Assembly (NCBI GenBank): GCA_037576215.1
Contig: JBANDB010000013.1
Coordinates: 620,001-684,000 of the forward strand
Direction: 5' to 3'
From: Armillaria gallica
Lineage: Eukaryota > Basidiomycota > Agaricomycetes > Agaricales > Physalacriaceae
Length of the DNA stretch: 64,000 bases
Notes under the pieces: generated by a model
The model's input: only the letters and a program-made list of their open reading frames with translations
Databases searched by the model: none
What the model was told of the DNA's origin: nothing
Position numbers and translations under genes: made by a program
Part shown: piece after piece, positions 1 to 11,634 of the stretch
Position numbering within the stretch: the first letter of the stretch is position 1
How the letters are laid out: each line of letters starts with the position of its first letter

Positions 1-40
1 CTCACTTATCATCTTCGTTCTCTTTTGACATCTTCGCATA

Positions 41-1536
41 ATGGATATGGCTGTTCCCGGAAATATGCACCCAGACCAAGACGACGATGCGTGGGCTCAA
101 GGTGTGGTCGCAGCACTGACAGCTACTGCTTCCGATGACGGTGCCCATGGTTCATTGTCTGGTGATGACATGGTTATGCTCGATTCTCGTGTGTCTTTCC
201 ACTCCATTTGTTATGACTGTTGACTGATTGGACAAACAGCTCCCCATGTTCGTCCTGCTTCCCCATTGCCTCCGGCTACTAGCTCTCCCGCGGCCAAAAA
301 ATTGGCGAAACTTGCAGCACCTACACGTACGAGCACACGTCACAAGCTTCTCCTCGCCTCCAAAACTGCGAAGAAGGCCCCAGCAGTGAAGCCAAAGACT
401 GCTCTTGCTTTGTTGAAGGGTAAAGCCCCTTCACTTCCCGTACCTCCTGCCGCTGGATCCGGTCCTTCTGTCCCACCGATAAATGCTCTCGCTGTCTGTG
501 GAAGTGTAGTAGGAATGGCGACTGCAGGTGCAAACGAAGGTGTTGGGGACACCATCGCCCGCCTGGATAATAATCAGCTTCGATTGGCTGGGGCCATTGT
601 TGATTTGAAAGATGCCATGGCCGCAAGGGATTGTTCTGCAGCCACGAGAGACGATGCCCTCGTTTCTCAGTTATCCGATGTTCACAAGTACGTCTCCGAT
701 GTCCGTGCTGCTCAGCTTCCTGTCCAGAGCGCGCCTATGGCAGAGGACTTGCACACTCTCGGGGAGAATGTCGCGTCCTTCATTGATTCGACTAAGAGTA
801 GATTTAATTCCTTTCAGGCTGTTCTCAATGCGATAACAGAGCGCGTTACTACCTCCACTGCCCCCGAGCCTGTCCGCGCCCCTCCTATTCCAATGTACTT
901 GCCTGCTGCACCCCCCGAACGCTCTGTTCCCGCAGTTGCTACTGCTGCCATCATGGCTGCGCCTGTCCCAGTGGTCAGCGGAGCGCCACTGGCTGAGCAT
1001 GTCAATTGGTCTGGCCAGCATGTGCCTGCGGATATGCATGCCTTCCTCCCTTTTCCCAGGTCAACCCTGCTTCACAATCAGGAACCACTTACTCTGCAGT
1101 GCCGTTCTCACAGTACCCTCCTGCCTCTGGACCGATCCGTGGCCAGCAAGACAATCGTTTTGTTCGTGTGTGGAATATCAACCCAGGTCCATGGAATGCA
1201 CGCGCGTTCGGTCGTGTCCTCATTGAGGAAGCTTGCAGCATTGTCTTTCGGGACGGTCCTTCCGGTCTTAATTTTCGTGATGTTCCGGAGATCAGACGTG
1301 TCAACCCTACTTCCCTCGTCATTACGTTCAAATTTCCCAAGGATGCTGCAGATTTCTTGTCCGCTTTCTCCCTCCCTGGCCGTTCTGAACATTTCCAACG
1401 TTTAAGGGCGGAGTTTGTCAGCGACCTTCGTCGTCCTAATGATAGGCCGACCATGGATGACATATGTGGACCTCCTGCCTCTGTTTTGAGTAGTGCGCCT
1501 CCCCCCTCTGGGTATGATAATTATGCCCATCCTTGA
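41..1536 (+). pseudogene. LINE ORF1 (nucleic-acid-binding/Gag-like protein), frameshifted
   Basis: This reading frame opens with ATG at 41. It is rich in Pro, Ala, Ser and Thr, with a basic stretch of Lys and Arg around residues 60-95. No CCHC knuckle is visible. The frame used up to about 1045 must shift to the +1 frame to give the coherent end (NRFVRVWNINPGPW...PTMDDICGPP), which stops at 1536. A TGA at 221-223 lies in frame after residue 60 and can be bypassed only if 189-239 is removed as an intron. ORF1 proteins of LINEs bind the element RNA; that role is inferred from position. ORF2 begins 39 bp after the stop. Confidence 0.6.
189..239 (+). other. Possible 51-bp intron inside LINE ORF1
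   Basis: The stretch begins GTGTGTC and ends ACAAACAG, has a CTGAC-like branch sequence, is 51 bp long and contains the in-frame TGA at 221-223. Removing it leaves ORF1 in frame (the codon joins bases 188, 240 and 241). An intron in a retrotransposed unit would be unexpected, so this may be a coincidence over a nonsense mutation. Confidence 0.35.
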
Positions 1537-1575
1537 TTGTACTTTGTAATTCTTATCGTTGTAAAATTGTATAGT

Positions 1576-4500
1576 ATGTTACGAATGTCCTCCTGGAATA
1601 TACACGGCCATGTTGCAATCAAATTCGATGAACCCACTGTGACCCCAATGTTTGCGGACCTTGACGTCCTTCTCCTCCAGGAAACTTGGCTGCGAAAAGG
1701 AGATCAGGACACGTTGTCGATTCCCCGTGATTTCGAATGTTTCTCAACTCCGGCTTGTTCGACAAAGAAAGGGCGCCGTCTTTGGGGTGGCCTTGCCACT
1801 CTTGTTCGTCGCAAGTTGAACTGTAAGGTCATTAAGGAGTGTACAACAGATTTCGTTCTGGTCGTTCGTGTTGCCAACACCTTTCTAATTAATGTCTATC
1901 TCCCTCCCGACGGCTCTCCATTTTGGACAGATAACATTCTTCCGGATCTCCGAAATGCCCTTTCCTACTGCCATGCTTACGCTGACTGTGAGGTCGCGGT
2001 CGGAGGAGACCTGAATTCCAGAATCGGGAATTTACTACCTTTTGGGGAATTGATTCTCCCATCCCGGACTATATCCTGTACCGTTCGTCTGCAGATTCTA
2101 AGGTCAATACCCGAGGTCATGCCCTTCTTCAGTTGTGCAAGGATTATCATCTGGTCCCACTGAATGGCCTGCTTACGCTTTGCCCTGCTTCCCGCACCGT
2201 TGTCTCCTTCGTGCAAACATCACATGGCATGACTTCCTTTCAGCCTAGAGGAAATTCCGTGGTTGATTACTTTCTGCTATCAGCTCGTTCTTTGAAGCAT
2301 GTTCATGCCGTTCATGTTCATGATCATCGTCCTGATTGGTCGGATCACTCTCGTCTGTCTGTTACCTTTGGTGTATGCTCCCCACTTCCTGACCGTACGA
2401 TGGATGAGACTCCTCCCAATACTCTCATTGATCTTCGGACTACCTTAGAAGATGCATCAGCGCCAGTAGATTGTCTCTTGGCAGAAATTTTGCGGTCCCA
2501 GGTGGTTGCATCGCCTGACTCTCTTGCCGATCTCTACGGTTCTGCATATCTGCCAGTTCAACCCCACCCGATTTCAGTCTGGGTGGATGCAGCCGAGCTC
2601 CACCGTGAGGCTGCGACATCAGTCGTATGGCAGACAGATTCCAAACGAAATCTAAGTGCGTATCCACCCGGCCGAAAGACTCGCCGCCGTGCTCTGTTGG
2701 CCGGCATATGTCTCGCCATTAGTCGTGCGCCCGGTTTATCTCCCCTAACCCTTTATCTTCCCTCAAAATCTCTGATCCATGACATATGCTTCTTCGCACC
2801 TGAGAAGGTCACGCATGGGGTCGCATGTCCAGACTATGATCTCTTGTCTATTCTTGTCTCTGTCATGAAGAACCGCATCTGCCCTGTTGAGTTCAGGATG
2901 CCCTCCAGTAAATCCGGAAAGGATTCACAGGCTGCATTAGCAACTCGGCTGGCGAAGTCGGTTGCCTTGGAGCACAGTGCAACTCATGGCATCTTTCTTG
3001 GAGAGGTTGATTGTGTTCCCCTTCCTATTTCGTCTGACCGCTGTCAAGATCTCATAGCTACCGGATTGATTGCGGCTAAGGTGTTCACTGATATTCTCTC
3101 ACCTCAGCGTGGTGGAGAACAGCGACATTCACCTCCCCGAGTTTCCCTGCCAGTGGATATTGACGACGACTCAGAGTCTCATCGTGGTCGTCCTAAAGTC
3201 CGCGAGCGTATGTGGTCAAATTTGCAGCAGCTGGTACAATGTGCCTCTGGTTCGCAAATGTGGTCCCTCGTGCGTAAATGGAGTTCACCCAAGTCTCCTG
3301 TTTCTTCAATTTCGCTTGACGATTTTGGTACCACCTTCCATGGCCGTATGAATCCTCCATCCACGCCTTCGGCGCACATAGACCCTGTGCTGAAGAGTTT
3401 GGCCGATCTTCTAGCGGAGACCTTGCCTGATCGCACCACGGATCACTCTCCACTTCAATCCTTCTCGCGGCTGCTCATAGTTCCTGAGGTGCTTCGTGGA
3501 ATGGAACATTTGCAACTCAACGGGGCGAATGCTTCACCTGGGATTGATGCCATCAGCCAGAAGGATGTTCTCGCAATCCCGGCTGAGGAACTTGTCCGTC
3601 TCTTTAACTACTGCTTGCAGAATAATGAGATTCCTCGGGCCTGGTTGCTCAGCCTCTTGGCAGCTGTGCCCAAGAAGGGGAGAGATCTCACGACACCAGA
3701 CGACTACCGTATCATTGGGCTGCAATCATGTTTGATGAAACTCCTAACGCTCATTATTGAGTTTCGGGTGACGGAGTGGATTGATAACGCTAGTATTCTT
3801 CCTCATTCTCAAAATGGCTTCCGACGTGGGAACCGTACCCATAACAACTCATTCATACTTCGTACCGCCATTGATCATGCCCATGCTCATGGCCGAGTCT
3901 TATATGTTGCCTTCGTTGACCTCGAAAATGCTTTTCCTTCAACGGATCTTTCTGTCCTTTGGACAAAGTTGCGCCGGCTTGGTGTTGGAGGTGCAATGTA
4001 CGACTGGATTCGTCGGATGTACAGAGATATGGAGTACGTCGTCAAGGTTGGTAAATCCTGCTCGGACACCTTCACTTCTTCCATTGGTGTTCTGGCTGGA
4101 GACTCTCTGTCTCCTACGCTCTGGAACATCTACTTTTCTGACTTCACTGTTCCTGATCACCCGGATGACGTCGTGTGGGAAGGCGTGCATATCTCCCATG
4201 TAGAGCATGCGGATGATGTCGCGCTCATGTCATTCTCACCTGAAGGACTCCAGCATGCTCTTGACCATCTAAATGCTTGGTGTCGCAGGAACTTTATGGC
4301 AATCTCGGTACCAAAGACACATCTTTGGACTTCCATGGCACTGATCCCGGAATCTATTCCTCGACTACATGTTGCTGGCCAGCCACTCTCATATGTCACC
4401 GAGTATAGCTTTGTGGGCATCCGTTTCGATTCCGCCTGCCCATACATGTACGATAAACATTATAAGGTGAAGGCGACCCAAGCGCGACTTACGAAAGATG

Positions 4501-5580
4501 CCATTTTCTCTCGTGTAGAGAACCGTGTTGGTTCCCTGCCTGTCAGGGAGGGTCTGTTGTTATACACGGCTAAAGTCGATCCTTATCTGATCGCAGGCTG
4601 TGAAATTGCGTTGGATATTGATCTGTCAGTGTCGGAGGAACTTCGCCAGGTGTCCTTGACTTTCCTCCGTCATCTGCTTAGTGTTCATCCAAAGACTGGC
4701 GTTGTCTTCTTACATGCTGAGACTGGTGAGATCCCCGCTATATTGTATTTCGCGTGTTCTCATTGATGAATTCATAGGCATCATGCCTCTATATTTCCGC
4801 CGTCTGATATTGGCATTGAGGTATCTTCGTTATCTCAGTGCCTTTCCTGATGATCACCTCGGCTCTCTTGCCCTGCGCGAGTCTGTGTCTCTTCGCCGCA
4901 TGACATTGCCTTCCTGGTTTGGGGATTTGCAACGCGTCCTCGCCCGACTAGCTCCCTCCATTAATGTTGACTACCGTGATCTCTCCGTACCTCGACTTTC
5001 TTCCCTCATCGCCAACGTGGAGGCTGCCTGTCTGTATTCTCTGAATGATGATATTCAGGACATGGTTAAAGGTTCCATGCTGCGTCTGTCCATGAAGCAT
5101 ATTCCCGGCATTGTTGGCTTGCATCCTCGCAAGAAAACCTTGTCTCGCCGTTCTTACCTCAGTATACTCATCCCAGCACATCGGAAAGCACTCACACGTC
5201 TCCTTGTATCTTCCCATGTGCTCGCAGTAGAAGTCTTGCGGTGGTCCGAGCGATATCGCCCATACATTCCCCGTGATTGGCGTCTATGCCGCTTCTGTCG
5301 AGTAGCAGTAGAGGATGAGCTACATGTACTGCTCGTCTGTACTACTGCGCCTGGACTCGCCTGCCTACGACGGAAATTTGTCACTGATGTCTGTGGTATG
5401 TGTCCGCAATTGCATTTGGCATGGGACAGACTTGGTATTGAGGATCGTTTGGCTTGCCTCCTGCAGTTGCCTGCTGCCGAGCCTCTATTTGCACAGTTTG
5501 TGCATCATGTTTTTGAGATTTTTCGTACTGTCCCAGTGTATATACCACCGCTTAGTCTTTGCATGGCCGTGTCGGAATGA
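1576..5580 (+). pseudogene. LINE ORF2: endonuclease plus reverse transcriptase, two frameshifts
   Basis: ORF2 makes the nick and copies the element RNA by target-primed reverse transcription. The N-terminal endonuclease shows SSWNIHG, LLLQETWL, VGGDLNSRIG and, after the first frameshift, DWSDHSRL, which are the expected metal and catalytic motifs. The reverse transcriptase follows at about 3500-4350: YRIIGLQS, the palm motif AFVDLENAF and the catalytic box HADDVALMS (His replaces the usual Tyr/Phe before ADD). A zinc knuckle CRFC...H....C lies near 5290-5335. Frame changes are needed near 2050, just after SRIGNLLP, and near 4735, where one extra C in CCCC separates HAETGEIP from LYCISRVL. Outside these points the frame is open, so the copy is young. 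The start is the first ATG before the endonuclease. Confidence 0.85.
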
Positions 5581-5830
5581 GGTGTGTGAACGTGGTGGTC
5601 GATGTATATTGCGTTACCGTACTTCATATTGCACATCATAATGCACATCTTTGACTATGTTGTACTGGTACTGGTCCCTGCAACGCTTTAAATCCGTGAG
5701 ACGTTCTCAGTTGGCAGCTGAGGGTATCACAGCGGCATGGAGCGTTGTAGTCTGTGACACTTTGGTGGCGGCACAGAACCCCGGCGTTCCTTTTTGGGAC
5801 CTTGTCCGGTTACCTAAACTCTAAACTCTT
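5581..5830 (+). other. LINE 3' region and tail
   Basis: After the ORF2 stop come about 185 bp of 3' region and then a block, 5764-5830, that recurs in reverse orientation at 59518-59582. It ends in two TAAACTC units, the kind of short tandem tail that some LINEs carry in place of poly(A). The two copies of the block differ at only a few positions, which identifies it as the 3' recognition end of the family. Confidence 0.7.
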
Positions 5831-6393
5831 CACCAGACTCTACACTTCTCGCCGGTCCTCAGCGCGTGCACCTCACTCTTGGTGTCATGAATCTCACCCC
5901 CGAGTCTCTTCCGACTGCGCTAGACCTCTTGCACTGCCTCCCGACACTCCTCCCGCTCACAGCTGTGCCCCCGACCATCACCCTTGACACGCTGGACGTG
6001 CTCAAAAGGGAATCCCGCCGTCGCGCCCACGTCTTGTGGGTTGGCCCATCCCAGCCTGAACCTCTGTTCAGCCAAATAAACCAGATCTTCCGTGACGAAG
6101 GCTTTATCACCGACACGCGTCCTCTCAAGCTGCATATGACACTCATGAACAGCACTTACAGAAGACCCAGACCAAAACGCCCTCAGCCATTTGAATACGA
6201 TGCCATACTGCGGCAGGCTGGTGTGTTGGAATGTTTCGGCGTGCAGGCAAGCGAGTACGTTGAGCTCCCGATGGTTGTTTCGATGGGCTCGTACGAGGCG
6301 CCTAGAATTCATCTGTGCAAGATGGGAAGTTGGGGCAGGGACGGCGCGTATGTTAGCTGTGGCAGCGCACCATTGTCCAAGGAATCAGTTTAA
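5831..6393 (+). pseudogene. 2H-phosphoesterase (AKAP7/ASCC1-like), 5' end cut off by the LINE
   Basis: The frame beginning just after the LINE tail encodes the C-terminal 170 or so residues of a 2H phosphoesterase. The two H-x-T motifs are HLTLGVMNLT and, about 90 residues later, LHMTLMNSTY. It ends with MGSYEAPRIHLCKMGSW, typical of the AKAP7 2',5'-RNA-ligase-like domain also found in ASCC1. Proteins of this fold bind or hydrolyse cyclic-phosphate nucleotides or RNA ends; the substrate here is unknown. The N-terminal part (compare LGQTHPNLRAKVADLHAAL in the second copy) is missing because the LINE inserted upstream of PDSTLLAGPQRVH. The first ATG left is at 5887, inside the first H-x-T motif, so the remnant is unlikely to work. 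Confidence 0.8.
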
Positions 6394-7200
6394 GCTACTG
6401 CCATGCACTGCCGTGTTCTCTAGGAATGCCGCTCAGCGTTCCTTGCATTGTCCACCATCATCTCCCCTTTCCTTTTTCAGCACACGGCTATTAGATCGTG
6501 TCAAGCTCATACCCTTTCACTGATGCAGTTCAAATCACGCTGCACAGCATTATCGCGTATATTTCGGCGCCTATGGGAAGGACCAAACGCCTCCGCCTCT
6601 TGAAGATGATACCCTTCGCGTGCTGATATAAAAGAGAACCAACTCATCGACATCCTTTTAGCTCCTGTTGGCTGTTTCATATAATGTACCCAGATTTTAT
6701 CTCTGCCAAGCTAGATGACGGCGTATGTCAGCACGCCGTTTTTCGAATCAGTCATTCTCGCCTTCTGATACTTCTATGGGGAATCTCGTATCCCACTATG
6801 TTCACTTTCAGCTCGTCCTGCCATTCTAGTAACCCTTTCCCTCGAAACATCACGTAAATCTCTGCATACAACCCGTCTGCATGAACCAACTTCTCAGCCA
6901 GTTCCCGGTATGGGAATTGGGAAGGATTCAAAAACTCGCTCGTCCTTGCGCCACATCTTCACATGCGCGTCGATAGGTGGCAGGACCCCGACGAAGGAAT
7001 TTCTATGTGAGCCTGCATTTTCGATAGGAATTGCCGACTGATCGGTCCGATAGCCGACTCCCTCGCACTGCAAGTGTCTATATCGTTCTACTTACCGACG
7101 GCAAGATGTAGTAGGATGTGATGCGTGATGGACACTAGCGCGCCATTGGCTACGACCTGCCACACCCTCGTGTTCCTCCGTTCAAGCTATCTGTTCCCAT
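5831..7200 (+). repeat. Segmental duplication, copy 1 (2H-phosphoesterase block)
   Basis: This stretch aligns by eye with about 14925-16515 in the same orientation. Shared landmarks include the phosphoesterase coding region, GAGATTTTATCTCTG-like sequence near 6693, ATGAACCAACTTCTCAGCCAG at 6880 against 16010, ACTCGCTCGTCC, CTTCACATGCGCG, and TCGGTCCGATAGCC at 7045 against 16366. Identity is patchy with many indels, so the duplication is old. Outside the gene I see no function for it. Confidence 0.75.
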
Positions 7201-8988
7201 TTCGTCCTCTTACTCTCCATGCATCCGGGGACAGCCATTGTCCAATTTTACCCTTTCTGCTTCATTAATCCTCTCAGTCTATGGTCATGCTTGGAATAAT
7301 GGGGTGGATGTAAAATTTACATGCGCTAAACGTTCCTGCATCAGATCTATCGACAAAAGGTTTTCTATGTGCGGTCCACTTATCGACGAATCCGAGTATG
7401 CAGAGAGGCAAACGATATTATCCCAGCGGCCATCTCTTTGCTTGACCCAGGCACTCTTTGCTTCGAAAGGTGATTGCCCCGGGGCCCGGGGGAATTGCAG
7501 CGAGACGTCTTTTGCCCAGAGCTATCGTGAACGGGGGCGCACTACCCCCAAATCCGCTCGATCACGGTAGTTCCAAGAGCCGGTGTGCTTGTTCAATTAT
7601 AATGTCTTCTGACATTGGAACGAAAAGAGGGGGATGGAGCTATAGCTGTAGCTGGCAGGGATATATATTACTTCTCTGGTACGATGGCATATGTTCATGA
7701 TGTCTAGAACAAAAAGAGATCCTGTAAAGTACAACAGAGAAGACAAACATCGCATTCATATGCGTAACGCCGGATTCCCAATCTACCATTCTGGAAGTAC
7801 TTAGGTACGCTTGAGAAGCGAAGTGTCCCTGAGTGGTACCCGTGTGGTTTCGAGTTCGAAGTACAAGGCCTCTGCGAACACAAATTCTACGGGTATCTAT
7901 TCAATCAAACTGACGGCGGTCAACCATACCCATTGGCGGCAGTCATCTCGAGGTCCTTTGTACTTCTTCAGGCAGAGCGACTAGTCGCCGGTAGTAGGAT
8001 CAACAAAGCGCCAGCAAAGCACTGCAATCGGCCGATCGGATCGATCACCGATCCCTTTTCTTCGTTGAAAGTCGAGACATTTTCAAATAGGACTGGCCAG
8101 TCGCTCGTCTGAGTTCCACCTCTATGCATCCTATGACATTTGGTGACTTCTTTTGAGATGCAGGAATTGCGCATCTCGGAATTGTCGCTGCAGCCTGTTT
8201 CTAGGCTCGGGGTGCTGCGATCATCAAAGTTGGAGACGCGGTATGGAAGGTGCATGAAGTGGTATCGGTTATCTTTGTTTCGCTAGTGAAGCTTTGCCCT
8301 TGTCAGTTTGCCTTCGTACTGCGCATTAACTCCACTATGTAGGGACGATTTCTCGTGTCTACATTCCAGGTGCCTTAATATTCAACACACGGCGATTTCT
8401 CGTCCCCATTCTTCATATACCGGACCCGATTCGTGGGCCGTAAATTACTTCAAAGCAAAATCTTGTTGTTCTATTAGTACGATATATTCGGGACATGATG
8501 AGAGTAGACACCGGTATCATCACGACGAGGGCTTCGCTCGCTAAGCGAATGAATGGGCTGCCGTCACGTCCCACGCCTTACACCCTTTCATCATCACGGA
8601 CCTCTGTTCCAGCTGATTCCGTTGTTCTCTTCTCTGATACGCCGTCTTCCGCTTTGAATATTCTCCAGAAAGATCAGTATAGAGACTATTGTTTTCTTTG
8701 AGGTGCTGCAAGTCTCTAGATCCGTTGCATCGAGATGGTGCTCCCACAGGTAAGTAACACTTTGCTTTGATGACAGCTGATCACACGAGCCGCATAAGGT
8801 TTACGCAAAGAACAACAGCCTCCTCAGAGTATACGTGGATACAAACATTTCACGCGCGTTTTCCCTATGCGTCTTAAAAGCTTGTTGGAAGGGCTCCAGT
8901 ACAGCACAACTCGCCGGCCGAAGATCTCCATCCTCGTGTTCTACACCACCTTCCAAATCCCTCTATCGCTCTTACTCGCGACCTCGCT
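7201..8988. other. Intergenic stretch, no gene recognised
   Basis: Frames here are short and resemble nothing I know. It contains a GC palindrome-like run CCCCGGGGCCCGGGG near 7478. The last few hundred bases, pyrimidine-rich with TCTCTATCGC-like stretches, are presumably the promoter and 5' leader of the gene at 8989. Confidence 0.5.
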
Positions 8989-11629
8989 ATGTCAAAGTCA
9001 AAGCGTCGTAATCAGCGTCAGGCAGGCCCTTCCGCTGCGTCCGCGTCTTCCAGAAGTGCGTTTTCTGGAGAAGACGGTATGTATACTTCTGGTTTATTTG
9101 CTTCGAATGCTGACATTAACTTACAAGCTCTGGAATTCCTCTTCAACTATCGGCCTAAATTCGTCAAACTGGCAGGTTTCGACGGTAGTGAGGGGACTCG
9201 CAATCCTGCTCACTATGACATGCATCTGCACTCCCAGCTAATTCTCAAAGACATTATCTCTTTCCCCGACATGCTCGAACAGCTGGCTGGTGTTGTTGAC
9301 TCCAAGCGCTTCCCTTCGACTGGGAACACCAGGAGCCTACCTCTAGTTCCTAAAAATCATGATCTACATCGACAGAGTATTCTTGAAAATTTGGAGGAAA
9401 TCACGATTGGCCCGGAGGCTGACCTCCAGAGGGAATATCCTCAACTCCAGAAGCTTTCATCTCTCGTCGCCTCGACTCTGTTCGCAGGTCTCGGACAATG
9501 GTCAAACATCTTCCGGTTCAACGATAACCCTACATCCATAACTGCTTGCGCTATTGCAGATGGATATCTATCGCCTGCTAAAGCTGCTATAGAAAAGGCC
9601 GGGCTTCTCAAAGACCTTGACAGCGATATTCAACTCGTCATCGAGAAGGGCTTGTCCGACTTCCTGTTCTGGGAGTTCAAGAGTATGAACGCAGGGAGTG
9701 AAGGAGTCATGCGAGCTATTAGCCATTTGAGGGGCTCAAAGTTTCCTTGGGTTCGCTGCCCTACATCCCAGAGTTGTAACGCACAGTTTTGCAAGAAGCC
9801 GAACAACAGGTTTCAGTTCACCGTCACGGGGCACAAAACAGGCGTGGATGGTGATATCTTTGAGGATCCCTCAGGTGCCGACTCTGGTGTTTCCAACAGC
9901 GGCGAAATCAGACTTGATAGATCCAAAATCGATTCTTCCGTGGCTTCGGTTCTGGACACGAGCGGATGGAAATTCAAATGCGCTGAAAGAAAAACACAAA
10001 AGGGAACGAAGAAGAGACGAAAATCAGGCGACGGGTCCGATGAAGTCGAAGGAGATGATATCGAAGACGACGGAGGTGTCAATGACAGGCTGCCATTTAA
10101 AGAGGGTGACTTCAAAAAGGCCCTGAAAATTATCCAGCAGGTACCTGTGATTCTGCTCATCTTCTGTGTTATCACGTTTGATGTGTGAAACAGGTGTGGG
10201 CCGAAGCTGTCAACGTTGACGCGACTTTCATGGTTTTGAACGCTGGGAGCCGAGAATTCATTGGTATACGGGATCGAAAATTGCAACGTCTCTATCTGTC
10301 ACCGCTCATAGATCTAGACGATCCCCGTAGTCTCCCAGCAGGATACTTCAAAATCCACACCGGCCTACAAATTGCAGCGCTCCATGATGTTATTCAGCGA
10401 GCGAAACGGTTGCAACAGCTGGAGGTACTCTCACAAGCTCCCAAGCTTCATACATTCGAATATGACCGCGCAGAACCTTACCAAGACAGGGAAACAAGGA
10501 CCACGAAGGCCCCCAGGCTTTCGAAGTCCACGACGACTGCAAAGGAAGCTCGAGCCAAGACGCTGCAGGATAGCACCAACTCGGAGGACTCGAATTCGGA
10601 GAACTTGAGCTCGGAAAGCGATCTGACTTCAGAGGTAAGCATAAACAATCATATGCTTCCATATCGTTAGTGATAACATTTCATTAGGAACTAAAGCTCT
10701 TCCAGCAACTGCGAGAAGCGGGTTCCTTGAAGATTTCATGGAATACATATATAGATCATTTAGGACCAGCGGGCAGCAAGACAGTGACGCGATCAAATGC
10801 AAGTCCTTCGAACGACATAAGAATGGAGGTGCACGTTATGGATTGCTATCCGAAAAGCGCTCAATCCTATTATTGTTACGCCGACAATGGTGAAACTGCC
10901 GTACGGGGAATCGTCATCAAATGTCATCAGAGTGCACTCGAAATAAAGGGCCTTCGGGATGAATACGAGATGTATGCCAAATTGTGGGAGATTGGAACCA
11001 TCGCCCAAAGCCTTGGAATACCCGAACATTTTGGACTCTATGAGGGCGAGCACTATACGGTTCTCGTTCTTCTGGATAGTGGCGATCCGTCCCTCAAAAA
11101 GTTCGGAAACCGTACTCCCAAAGATATCTAGTGAGTATCACTATCATCGTGTCCAGTGCGGTCATTGAAGGACATTAGTTCTCAGGTTCAATCAGCGGTT
11201 GAAAAAATGCACTTCGCAAAGATCACTCATGGAAGCTTGGCTCCAGAGAATATTCTTGTGACAAAACAAGAAAAGCAGAGCCAGTGGAACGTCCACGTTA
11301 TCAGCTGGAAAAACGGTCAAGATCATCGACGCTTATTGACGGTGCAGAAGGCTAATAGCAGCATTATTCGAGAAAACTCACAGAGGCGTCCATCGAAGAA
11401 AAAGGCTCGAGGCAAGTTATTATCTAAGAAAGCTAGTTACCGCCGAGAACAGCGCAAAACGGACAGTGACCAGGCTGCATCTCCGAAGAAGTGGACACCG
11501 AGGCGAAAGGCGCTCCCCTGCATGCCTTATGGGTGCAAAATTCGTTTTTCGATCTTGAAACGAGAGTGGGATGTCGCTCTTGAGATGGACAGAAGGATGT
11601 TAGATCAGACAGTATGGAATAGATACTAA
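8989..11629 (+). CDS. Gene A: multi-domain protein with putative E-x-K nuclease-like motif and pseudokinase end
   Basis: Five exons fit: 8989-9076, 9128-10140, 10194-10634, 10688-11130, 11179-11629, giving about 811 residues. All introns are GT-AG, 48-53 bp. Three parts can be seen. An N-terminal half includes LSDFLFWEFKSMNAG; E-F-K after a hydrophobic strand resembles the core of PD-(D/E)XK nucleases, but this is a weak, motif-level reading. A middle module (VWAEAVNVDATFMVL...LQRLYLSPL...AALHDVIQRA) is shared with gene B. The C-terminal kinase-like region keeps the lysine (GIVIKCH) and helix-C glutamate (LRDEYEMY) but reads THGSLAPEN where active kinases have H-G/R-D....N, and VISW where DFG is expected. 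It has no glycine loop and ends in a Lys/Arg-rich tail. So it is a predicted pseudokinase. It lies tail to tail with its paralogue B. Function unknown. Confidence 0.75.
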
Positions 11630-11634
11630 GTGTA

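Larger units (their letters stand above)
1..5830 (+). mobile_element. Non-LTR retrotransposon (LINE), nearly full length
   Basis: The element has the classic LINE order. A proline/alanine-rich ORF1 (from 41) is followed by ORF2 with an apurinic-type endonuclease, a reverse transcriptase and a C-terminal CCHC zinc knuckle, then a short 3' region ending in the tail CTAAACTCTAAACTCTT at 5814-5830. The 5' end lies at or before the window edge, so its target duplication cannot be read. Right after the tail comes the middle of a 2H-phosphoesterase gene, so the insertion broke that gene. Reading frames are interrupted by about three one-base shifts (near 1045, 2050 and 4735). The copy is therefore either recently dead or affected by sequence errors. 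I see no RNase H domain. The clade (Tad1-like, Jockey-like or other) is not decided. Confidence 0.9.

Noticed and set aside
5659..5826. Frame in the LINE 3' region ending VAAQNPGVPFWDLVRLPKL, similar to a minus-strand frame at 59.5 kb
   Set aside because: The likeness is limited to the shared LINE terminus and does not extend upstream, so it reflects repeat DNA rather than a protein.
7238..7700. Two overlapping frames on plus
   Set aside because: Unusual composition, no ATG starts that fit, no similarity pattern; they lie just beyond the end of the duplicated block.
7845..7875. TTCGAGTTCGAAGTAC, resembling a tRNA T-arm
   Set aside because: No matching acceptor, D or anticodon arms can be folded around it.
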